NCBI GenBank assembly: GCA_028688015.1
Contig: JAQTZB010000003.1
Location: forward strand, 248,001 to 312,000
Length of the DNA: 64,000 bases
Direction: 5' to 3'
Source: Elusimicrobiales bacterium
Lineage (GTDB): Bacteria > Elusimicrobiota > Elusimicrobia > Elusimicrobiales > UBA9959
Shown: positions 51,808 through 64,000 of the stretch, in pieces
How the letters are laid out: each line of letters opens with the position of its first letter
Numbering within the stretch: position 1 is the stretch's first letter
Position numbers and translations under genes: made by a program
Notes under the pieces: generated by a model
What the model was told of the DNA's origin: nothing
The model's database searches: none
The model's input: the letters and a program-made list of their open reading frames with translations, nothing else

Positions 51808-53158
51808 CTTAACCGATATCAAGGAAATTTGGCAGGAAGTGCTTAGGAAACTGGCCACGGACGTGGGCAGCAACGATATAGACCTGTGGATACGCCCTGT
51901 CAAGGCAATTTTGATAGAGGGCGACACTCTCAAACTGGAAGTGCCGGACGCCATTTATTACGACACCGTCAAGCGGCGCTACGAAGAAAAAATAATACAC
52001 CTGCTTGCCGAGTTCACCGGGCGGGAACTCAAGATAAGCTACTCCATGCCCGTCTCACCGGTAGAGCCGCTGCCGCAGTCCAAAGCGGCGCCGGCCTCCG
52101 CGGCCCTGCCCGCGAATTATTATTCTTTCAACCCCAATTACACCTTCGACTCCTTCATCATGGGCACCTCCAACCGCTTCGCTTTCGCTTCGGCCGAAAG
52201 CGTGGCCAAGTCGCCAGGCCAGGCCAACCCTTTCTTCATCTACAGCCCGCCCGGCCTGGGCAAGACGCACCTGCTGCACGCCATCGCTCACGGCATCCTG
52301 AAGGCCAACCCGGCCGCGCGCATCCTCTACACCGCCAGCGAGAATTTCGTCAACGAGTATATCGACGCCGTACGCGGCAAGGCCGACGGTGCCGAGGCTT
52401 TCCGCAACAAGTACCGCAAGCTCGACTGCCTGCTGCTCGACGACATCCAGTTCCTGCTCGACAAGGAGCGCAGCCAGGAGGAGTTCTTCTACACCTTCGA
52501 CTCGCTGTTCCAGTCCAAGAAGCAGATAGTGCTGACTTCAGACCGGCCGCCCCGCGAACTGGCCATGGACGACCGGATCATCTCCCGCTTCCTGCAGGGC
52601 GTGGTGGCGGACATCAAGATCCCTGATTTCGAGACTCGCGTGGCCATCCTGCGCCAGAAGCGCGACCAGCACGCCTACGACATTCCCGACGATGTCATCA
52701 CCTTCATAGCCGAGAACGTCAAGAAGAACATCCGCGAGCTGGAAGGTTGCCTGATCACCGTGGGCAATTTCTGCTCCTCCATGAAGATGCCCCCGTCCAT
52801 AGACACCGTCAAAGATATAATCAAGGACTACACCAACCCGCTGGACCATGAGGAAAAGAAGGTCCCGATAGAACTGATAAAGCGCGTGGTGGCCGAAAAA
52901 TACAACGTGGAGATGCGGGACTTCAACTCAAAGAAGAGGACCGACAACATAGCCTTCCCGCGCCAAGTGGCGATGTACCTGGCCTGCGAGATGACGGACA
53001 TGGTCCTCAAGGACATCGGCAGCGCCTTTGGCAAAGAGCACGCCACCGTGCTGCACGCCAAGGGAAAGATCAGCCACATGGTACAGACCGACCCCTATTT
53101 TAACGAGGCCCTGAACCAGATAATAGCCAAGATAAAGGCTGTTAATAACCAGGCGTAA
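51800..53158 (+). CDS. dnaA: chromosomal replication initiator DnaA
   Basis: NPNYTFDSFIMGTSNRFAFASAESVA; YSPPGLGKTHLLHAI; KEHATVLHAKGKI; GTG start. Confidence 0.97.
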   Translation: MDNLTDIKEIWQEVLRKLATDVGSNDIDLWIRPVKAILIEGDTLKLEVPDAIYYDTVKRRYEEKIIHLLAEFTGRELKISYSMPVSPVEPLPQSKAAPASAALPANYYSFNPNYTFDSFIMGTSNRFAFASAESVAKSPGQANPFFIYSPPGLGKTHLLHAIAHGILKANPAARILYTASENFVNEYIDAVRGKADGAEAFRNKYRKLDCLLLDDIQFLLDKERSQEEFFYTFDSLFQSKKQIVLTSDRPPRELAMDDRIISRFLQGVVADIKIPDFETRVAILRQKRDQHAYDIPDDVITFIAENVKKNIRELEGCLITVGNFCSSMKMPPSIDTVKDIIKDYTNPLDHEEKKVPIELIKRVVAEKYNVEMRDFNSKKRTDNIAFPRQVAMYLACEMTDMVLKDIGSAFGKEHATVLHAKGKISHMVQTDPYFNEALNQIIAKIKAVNNQA

Positions 53159-53285
53159 AAAGTCGGCCCTGTGTTGAAAGTTCTGTTTTTTGTAGGCAGT
53201 GTCGGCAATTCGGGACAGACTGTTGATAACTTTGCCCAATGATTTGAACAGCGTCGACACTATCAACAGCTGTCTTATATAGAGG

Positions 53286-54410
53286 ATGAGTGAGATGAAA
53301 ATAAACAGTAACCGTGAAATCCTGATCAAAGGCATACAGACCATACAGGCCGGTGTCTCTGCCAAGACCGGCACCATACCGATTCTCCAGAACTTCCTGA
53401 TGGAGACCGAGGACAAGGGCGTGAAGGTGGTCTTCACGGACCTGGAGATGGCGATAAAGCACCACATCCCGGTGGAGATAAAGGGAGAGGGCAGCATCAC
53501 CGTCCCTATAAAGAAGTTCATGGAGATAGTGCAGAACCTGGGAGAGGATTCCGCGGTGAACATCGCTGTGGACGAGAGCAACCGCATTTCCATCCTGAGC
53601 GGTAAGTCGCGCTTCAAGCTGGGCGGCGCTCCCAAGAACGACTACCCCGTCATCCCGGACCTGGACGAGAGCAATTCCTTCAAGGTGCCCGCCAAGCTCC
53701 TGGCCGAGATGATAGCCAGCACCATCTTCTCCGCCTCCACCGAGGACGACCGCCATTTCCTCAACGGCCTGCTCTGGAAATTCGAGAAGGACGCCTTCTC
53801 CCTGGTGGCCACCGACGGCCGCCGCCTCGCCATCGCCTCCACCAAGAAGGTCAAGGCCAAAAAGGAATTCAAGGTCATAGTGCCGTCCAAGATCCTGGGC
53901 GAGCTGGCCCGGTTCATCAAAAGCGCCGGCGTAAAAGACGCCGACGAGGTGACCGTTGGCCTGTCCTCCAACCAGATCGGCTTCAGGCTGGGCAAGACCG
54001 TGTTCATCTCCCGCCTGGTGGAGGGGAACTTCCCCGCGTACGAGCAGATCATCCCCAAGAGCCATGAGATGGAGATCCCGATCAACGCGGAGAAACTGAT
54101 GGCCGTCACCCGGCGCGCCGCCATCTGCTCCAACGAGCGCTCCGGAGCGGTAAAGTACACCTTCAAGAAGGACGCGCTGGTGGTCAATTCCGCCTCCCAG
54201 AGCATGGATTTCGAGGACGAGGTGGAGATAGACTACAAAGGCAAGGACTTCCAGATCAGCTTCAACCCGAAGTTCATAATGGACATCCTGAAGGCCGCGG
54301 GCGAGGGCGAGATCATAGCGGAGTTCACCTCTCCGGCCACACCGGCGCTGCTGCGGCTCAAAGGCCGCGAGGACCAGATCTATATAGTGATGCCGCTGCG
54401 GACCCAGTAA
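53286..54410 (+). CDS. dnaN: DNA polymerase III beta clamp
   Basis: ATDGRRLAIAS; beta-clamp fold; C-terminal YIVMPLRTQ. Confidence 0.95.
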   Translation: MSEMKINSNREILIKGIQTIQAGVSAKTGTIPILQNFLMETEDKGVKVVFTDLEMAIKHHIPVEIKGEGSITVPIKKFMEIVQNLGEDSAVNIAVDESNRISILSGKSRFKLGGAPKNDYPVIPDLDESNSFKVPAKLLAEMIASTIFSASTEDDRHFLNGLLWKFEKDAFSLVATDGRRLAIASTKKVKAKKEFKVIVPSKILGELARFIKSAGVKDADEVTVGLSSNQIGFRLGKTVFISRLVEGNFPAYEQIIPKSHEMEIPINAEKLMAVTRRAAICSNERSGAVKYTFKKDALVVNSASQSMDFEDEVEIDYKGKDFQISFNPKFIMDILKAAGEGEIIAEFTSPATPALLRLKGREDQIYIVMPLRTQ

Positions 54411-54715
54411 TGTTCCTTAAGCGCAAGAGTTCCAACTGGAACAAGGCGGGAGACATCTGCTCGTCCTATAAGCTGCTCGGGGTGTCCGGCCTGGACCGGC
54501 TGGCCATCCTGGACGCGGTCTGGAAGAAGGAGATGGGCCGCCTGGGAGACCACTGCGTACTGCTCGGAGTGGACCGGGACGTGATCCTGGTGAAGCCGGT
54601 CTCCTCCGTGGCCGCCAGCGAGCTTTCCCTGCGCAGTTCAGTGTTGGTGAAGGGACTCAATAAGTATTTCAAAAGACCGTGGATCAAGGCCATCAGGCCG
54701 GCCACGAAGATATAA
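54410..54715 (+). CDS. DUF721/DciA-like protein
   Basis: ~100 aa ORF between dnaN and gyrB, VWKKEMGRLGDH...VLVKGLNKYF. Confidence 0.65.
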   Translation: MFLKRKSSNWNKAGDICSSYKLLGVSGLDRLAILDAVWKKEMGRLGDHCVLLGVDRDVILVKPVSSVAASELSLRSSVLVKGLNKYFKRPWIKAIRPATKI

Positions 54716-54728
54716 AAACAGGAGTTAG

Positions 54729-57197
<2,469 letters not shown>

Positions 57198-57212
57198 CAA
57201 CGGAGCAAAGAA

Positions 57213-59720
<2,508 letters not shown>

Positions 59721-59734
59721 CCGCGGCGGTCGAA

Positions 59735-59776
59735 GAAAGCGGCCGGGCGAGGGCGACCTCCCCGGCCGTTTTCTTT
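59735..59776 (+). terminator. intrinsic terminator of gyrA
   Basis: cggccggg ... cccggccgttttcttt. Confidence 0.65.
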
Positions 59777-59809
59777 CTCCCGGCACCCGATATTTTGTTC
59801 AATTACCGT

Positions 59810-60565
59810 GTGATAACCAGATCCCTTCTGCTGCGCGTCCTGGCGGGCGCGGCCCTGGCGGCCGCCCCGGTGTGTTGCGCCGCCGGCGAAGAGGAACCGG
59901 AGCCGCCGGAAGTTTCGCTGCAGCCCGCAACGGCCGCCGCTTCAGCCGACCCCGGGTTCCACCTGGCCCGCGCGAACGCCTGCGCCGACGGCGGGGACTA
60001 CGACGGCGCGATAGCCGGCTACACCGCGGCGCTGAAGCTGGATCCCGCGCTGGCCGAGGCCTACGAGAACCGCGGGGTGGCGCAGCACCTGAAGGAAAAT
60101 TTCGACGCCGCCATAGCCGATTTCACGCGGGCCATAAAGCTGGCCGGCAAGCGGGCCTCCGCGCATTACAACCGGGGCCTGAGCCGCGCCCGGAAGCGAC
60201 AATACGACGCGGCCATCGTTGATTTCACCCGCGCCGCCGCCCTGGACCCTAAAATGGCCGCGGCGTACAACGCGCGCGGGCTGGCCTACGCCATGAAAAG
60301 CAGGTATGATAAAGCCATAACGGATTTTACGCGGGTCATAAAGCTGGCGCCCGGCAGCCCGGACGGCTACGTTAACCGGGGCACCAGCTATGGCTACTCC
60401 GGGCGGTATGCCAAGGCGGCGGCCGACTTCTCCGAGGCCATTGCCAGGGACCCCGGCCAACCGCAGGCTTATATGGGCCGGGCCAAGGCTTACCTCCTGC
60501 TGGGGGAGACGGAGAAAGCCGCTGCGGACGAGGCAAAGTTCAAGGCTCTCGCACACGGCTACTGA
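59810..60565 (+). CDS. secreted or lipoprotein TPR-repeat protein
   Basis: GTG start VITRSLLLRVLAGAALAAAPVCC; tandem TPRs AxxYxNRGxAxxxxxxYDxAIxDFTRAIKL. Confidence 0.8.
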   Translation: MITRSLLLRVLAGAALAAAPVCCAAGEEEPEPPEVSLQPATAAASADPGFHLARANACADGGDYDGAIAGYTAALKLDPALAEAYENRGVAQHLKENFDAAIADFTRAIKLAGKRASAHYNRGLSRARKRQYDAAIVDFTRAAALDPKMAAAYNARGLAYAMKSRYDKAITDFTRVIKLAPGSPDGYVNRGTSYGYSGRYAKAAADFSEAIARDPGQPQAYMGRAKAYLLLGETEKAAADEAKFKALAHGY

Positions 60566-60609
60566 CGCCCGCGCCACGGCCGGGGCGCGGCTTTTGCTAA
60601 AATTAAAAC

Positions 60610-61209
60610 ATGGACCTGACGCTTTTTATTTCAACCGTCTTCACGCTCACGCTGGTCATGGACCCGCTGGGCAATATCCCGCTGTTCATGTCTTCGCTTA
60701 AGAACGTGCCCGAGGAGCGCCGCCGCAAGGTCATCGCCCGCGAGCTGTTCATAGCGCTGGGCATCATGCTGTTCTTTCTGCTGTTCGGCAAGTATTTCGT
60801 CTCCGCGCTGGCGCTGGACCTCACCGCGATGTCGGTTGCCGGCGGCATAGTGCTGTTCCTGATAGCCATGCAGATGATCTTCCCCACGCACCATTCCACC
60901 TTCGCCGAAGGCCCGGAGGGAGAGCCCTTCATCGTGCCGCTGGCGATACCCCTGATAGCGGGCCCTTCCGCGCTGACCACCGTGCTTCTCTTCTCGCTGC
61001 AGGACCCGGGCCGCCTGGGGCTGTGGCTGGGCGTGGTGGGCGTCTCCTGGCTGATCAACGCCGTCATATTAGCCGGCCTCTCCGGCTGGCTGTCGAGGCT
61101 GTTGGGCGCCCGCGGCCTGCTGGCCATGGAGAAGCTGATGGGCATGATCCTGGTTACCATCTCCGTGCAGATGATCATGACCGGCATTAAGAAATTCCTG
61201 GCCAGCTAG
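60610..61209 (+). CDS. MarC-family integral membrane protein
   Basis: TLVMDPLGNIPLFMSSLKNVPEERRRKVIARE; six TM segments. Confidence 0.88.
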   Translation: MDLTLFISTVFTLTLVMDPLGNIPLFMSSLKNVPEERRRKVIARELFIALGIMLFFLLFGKYFVSALALDLTAMSVAGGIVLFLIAMQMIFPTHHSTFAEGPEGEPFIVPLAIPLIAGPSALTTVLLFSLQDPGRLGLWLGVVGVSWLINAVILAGLSGWLSRLLGARGLLAMEKLMGMILVTISVQMIMTGIKKFLAS

Positions 61210-61300
61210 GAGGCGCCGCCCCTGTCTGGGCCTTAGGGCCTATTTCTTGCCGGGCCCATCTGCCCTTAACCGCCGTCAAGCCGCCTGCCATACTATAGGT

Positions 61301-62224
61301 ATGAACAGGATAATCCCCGCCGCGTTCATGTTCCTCATAGCAGCGCCCCTCTGCGCCCTGGGCCAGGCCTTCGGAGATCTGCGGGCTTACGCCGGCGCCG
61401 AAACGGCCGCTCCCGCCGCCGAAGTCCCGCTCCTGCCGCAGCCGGCCGGGGTAGACCTCGAGGCGGAACAGTACCTGCCGCCCGATAATAACGAGCCCGG
61501 CTTCGACTGGGGTGACCCCAGCAAGGCCGGTGAAGAACACTTTTTCTATATAGGCAATAATTCCACTTTCCTTAAAGCCTCGGCCGCGCAGGCCTCCGGC
61601 CTGGCCGAAGGTTCCGGCAAATGCGCCCTCTCGCCCAACACGCTTTACCGCGCCTCCGCGAAGCCCGGCTTCGAAGGAGAGCACCTGACCGTGCAGCTCG
61701 CCGAGGCCCTGCCCGGCTGCCAGCTTACCCGCGGCTACGTCTTCCTGACCCACGTCTCTTCCAGTTCGGCCGGCGGCGCCTGGGAGCTGCCCCGCACCGT
61801 ACGGGCTTTCCTGGACACGCTGGCCTTCGCCGAGGGCACGCGCGAGAATTACAACTATATCTTCACCTTCGTCACCTTCAACAGCTACGCCGACCACCCG
61901 CGCCGCAAGATCTGTTCCGGCGGCCTCTGCTCTACCGCCGCCGGGCGCTACCAGTTCCTGTCCAAGACCTGGGACGGCCTGGCTCCCGGCCTGGGCCTGC
62001 AGGACTTCACCCCGCCCAACCAGGAGAAGGCGGCGCTGGAGATCATCCGCCGCCAGGGCGCCTATAATAGAGTGCTGCGCTCCAGCGTGTATGAAAATTT
62101 CACCTCGGCCCTGAGCAAGCTCAATACCACCTGGGCCTCGCTGCCCGGCAGCCCCTACGGCCAGCCGACGCACCCCACCGCGGAACTGTGGCGCTATTAC
62201 AAGGCCGCGCTGGCCAAATATTAA
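61301..62224 (+). CDS. secreted lambda-R-endolysin-like (GH24-type) muramidase
   Basis: Signal peptide; LDTLAFAEGTRENYNYIFTFVTFNSYADHPRRK...AGRYQFLSKTWDGLAPGLGLQDFTPPNQEKAALEIIRRQGAY. Confidence 0.8.
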   Translation: MNRIIPAAFMFLIAAPLCALGQAFGDLRAYAGAETAAPAAEVPLLPQPAGVDLEAEQYLPPDNNEPGFDWGDPSKAGEEHFFYIGNNSTFLKASAAQASGLAEGSGKCALSPNTLYRASAKPGFEGEHLTVQLAEALPGCQLTRGYVFLTHVSSSSAGGAWELPRTVRAFLDTLAFAEGTRENYNYIFTFVTFNSYADHPRRKICSGGLCSTAAGRYQFLSKTWDGLAPGLGLQDFTPPNQEKAALEIIRRQGAYNRVLRSSVYENFTSALSKLNTTWASLPGSPYGQPTHPTAELWRYYKAALAKY

Positions 62225-62242
62225 GGCGCGTTATTCACGCCA

Positions 62243-62277
62243 AAACGGCCCGCTGGAACGCGGGCCGTTTATTTTTT
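62243..62277 (+). terminator. intrinsic terminator
   Basis: aaacggcccgc/gcgggccgttt then attttttg. Confidence 0.85.
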
Positions 62278-62290
62278 GCGCTCTCCCGAC

Positions 62291-62356
62291 GTAAAAAAAG
62301 ATTTTTAAAATATTTTAGTCCTGGGCCTTGACAAGTCAACAGGTGTCTGTTATACT
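62291..62356 (+). promoter_or_regulatory. strong sigma70-type promoter with A/T-tract UP-like element
   Basis: gtaaaaaaagatttttaaaatatttt; TTGACA 62328-62333; 17-bp spacer; TATACT 62351-62356. Confidence 0.85.
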
Positions 62357-62362
62357 CGATAT

Positions 62363-62737
62363 GTAGTCCTGCTCTTTTAATGGTTGCGCCGGTAGTGTGG
62401 GCCCCGCGGTCGAGGTGCGGTCTGGTGCGTGCGGTGTGTGTGTGTGTGGTTGCGGTGCGGTTGCGGTCGGGCCCTGCGGTGTGGTCGCGGTTGCGGTCGG
62501 TCGGGCGGTGTCCCGGCCCCGGCGTTGTCCCCGGTCCGCTGGCTCGCAGTTGGCGATGCGGTTCCCCCGGGGTCCCCGGTTCCTGCGGCGCGTTTGGCGC
62601 CCCGGTCCCGGGCGGGTGTTCCGGCCCTTCGGCGGCGTTTCGTGCCCCGTCGGTCCCCCGGTCCGCCCCCTGCGAAGTCGCAGTCCTGGCCTTGCGCCAG
62701 AGTGAAGAGCCCCCGCTTACGGGGGCTCTCGCTTTTT
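62363..62737 (+). ncRNA. predicted ~375-nt adenine-depleted structured ncRNA
   Basis: Between strong promoter and intrinsic terminator; boxA-like TGCTCTTTTAA at 62370-62380; 3 A's in 62395-62674; no credible protein. Confidence 0.7.
62707..62737 (+). terminator. intrinsic terminator of predicted ncRNA
   Basis: gagcccccg-ctta-cgggggctc then tcgcttttt. Confidence 0.85.
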
Positions 62738-62756
62738 ATCACTTCGCGGCAGCCGC

Positions 62757-64000
62757 TCAGTAACGGTCCCGCTGGCGGGAAACCCCGGTGCGGCTGAAAT
62801 CCTTGTCCACCGGCAGGCCTGGCGCGTGCGGCCGGGCCCTCTCTACCTGCTTGAGCAGCTCGAAGGCCAGGCGGTTCAGCTCCGCCGGGCGCTTGTCGGC
62901 CAGATTTTCGGTCTCCAGCGGGTCGTGCTCCAGGTCGTAAAGCTCGTAGGCGTCCTTGTAGAGGTACCAGTGCAGCTTCCAGCGCCCGTCGCGGAGGGTG
63001 CGCTCCTCTATCAGCGGGTCCGAGACGCCGGGGAGGTTGCGCTTGCTGCTGGAGTAGGCGTATTGCCGGAACTCCAGGTCCGGGTTCTGCAGCAGCGGGA
63101 CCAGGCTGCGCCCCTGCAGCTGCAGGTCGCCGTAGGGCACGCCGGCCAGGTCCAGCACGGTGGGCATCATATCGACGCGCTGCACCAGCTGTTTGAGCCG
63201 CTTGCCGGCCGCAGGGCTGCCCGGCGCGCGCACCAGCAGCGGCACGTGCGTGATCGGTTCGTAGAGGCCCTCGGTGTGGCCCAGCAGGCCGTGCTCGCCC
63301 AGCTGCTCGCCGTGATCGGCCGAAACTATAAAGACGGACTCGTCCCAGAGGCCGCTCTTCTTGAGATAATTTATAAAGTCTCCTACGCGCTTGTCGGCCG
63401 TGTGCAGTGCGGCGTCGTATTTGGCGGTCAGGTGGGCCAGGCCGTCCTTGTCGGCCGCGAAAGCCGCCACGCGCGCGTAGTTGGTGGCGTCCTCAGGCAG
63501 CGCGCCGCGCAGGTAATCATTGTAATCGCGGAAGAAAGGCACGCCTCGCAGCGAAGGGTCGTTGACCGGGCCCTCGTAACCGGGGTCGAACATGTTCGGG
63601 TCCTCCGACTGGAACGGTACGTGCAGGTCGTCCACCGCGATGAAGAGGAAGAACGGTTTGTCCTTGTTGCCGTCGAGCCACTCGGTCACGCCGGGCAGGG
63701 TTTCGCCGAAGGTGCCGGGCGCGGCGGTGGAGGTGGAGAAGACGTTCACGTATTTGTCGAAGCCTCGGTCCAGGCCCCAGGGGCGCATGAAGTAGATGCC
63801 GCCGCTGAAGGCGGCCGTGGCGTAGCCCGCGGACTTCAGGCGCTCGGCCAGCGTGGTCTCGAAGCCCGGCATGCCGCGGTAGGGGATACTGACGTACTGG
63901 CCGTGCACTTCGGGCACGTGGCCGGTGAACAGGCTGGAATAGTTGGGCAGGCACCAGCTGGACATCGCCACCGCGTTCTCGAAGAGCGCCGCGCTCCCGG
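62757..64000 (-). CDS. sulfatase-family protein (N-terminus beyond window)
   Basis: SSWCLPNYSSLFTGHVPEVHGQ; SADHGEQLGEHGLLGHTEGLYEPITHVPLLVRAPG; open to window edge. Confidence 0.87.
   Translation of the reverse strand, partial: GSAALFENAVAMSSWCLPNYSSLFTGHVPEVHGQYVSIPYRGMPGFETTLAERLKSAGYATAAFSGGIYFMRPWGLDRGFDKYVNVFSTSTAAPGTFGETLPGVTEWLDGNKDKPFFLFIAVDDLHVPFQSEDPNMFDPGYEGPVNDPSLRGVPFFRDYNDYLRGALPEDATNYARVAAFAADKDGLAHLTAKYDAALHTADKRVGDFINYLKKSGLWDESVFIVSADHGEQLGEHGLLGHTEGLYEPITHVPLLVRAPGSPAAGKRLKQLVQRVDMMPTVLDLAGVPYGDLQLQGRSLVPLLQNPDLEFRQYAYSSSKRNLPGVSDPLIEERTLRDGRWKLHWYLYKDAYELYDLEHDPLETENLADKRPAELNRLAFELLKQVERARPHAPGLPVDKDFSRTGVSRQRDRY

Larger units (their letters stand above)
51585..51810. 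other. oriC: probable chromosomal replication origin (oriC)
   Basis: AT-rich tract upstream of dnaA with DnaA boxes and near-boxes. Confidence 0.75.

Noticed and set aside
62377-62797. Four overlapping ORFs (three plus frames, one minus) in the A-poor region
   Set aside because: Stop codons need A, so A-depletion opens all three plus frames; the translations are Gly/Pro/Arg/Val low-complexity with no start context

Overview
High-GC bacterial chromosome segment. Gene style (short secreted proteins, zinc ribbons, pilT) suggests Elusimicrobiota or a relative, but that assignment is inference only. It contains the probable replication origin (DnaA boxes overlapping a GTG-start dnaA at ~51.8 kb, followed by dnaN, a DUF721/DciA-like gene, gyrB and gyrA), about 55 mostly ordinary CDSs, and several well-formed Rho-independent terminators. 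Notable gene content: an aconitase/two-subunit ATP-citrate lyase operon; a monomeric isocitrate dehydrogenase; a tolC-macA-macB efflux operon; an FAD/Fe-S oxidoreductase pair; the nadD(-yqeK fusion)/LytR_C/pilT/cNMP-binding/rsfS cluster; and the pmbA-tldD pair. The most unusual signal is non-coding, at 62.29-62.74 kb. It has an A/T-tract UP-like element, a TTGACA-N17-TATACT promoter and a boxA-like TGCTCTTTTAA, then ~280 nt with only 3 adenines (two uninterrupted A-free runs of 134 and 118 nt), then an intrinsic terminator. This looks like a strongly transcribed, nearly adenine-free structured RNA. Other signals: a duplicated ECF-sigma promoter (TGAAACATTT-N11-GTGTCATAT) framing an uncalled 41-aa ORF, the sigma gene and a DUF4097 gene; an intergenic array of six perfect hairpins; a 215-bp element with 17-bp terminal inverted repeats; and a 27-bp-arm palindrome beside the origin. 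Most long antisense ORFs in the track are high-GC artefacts.
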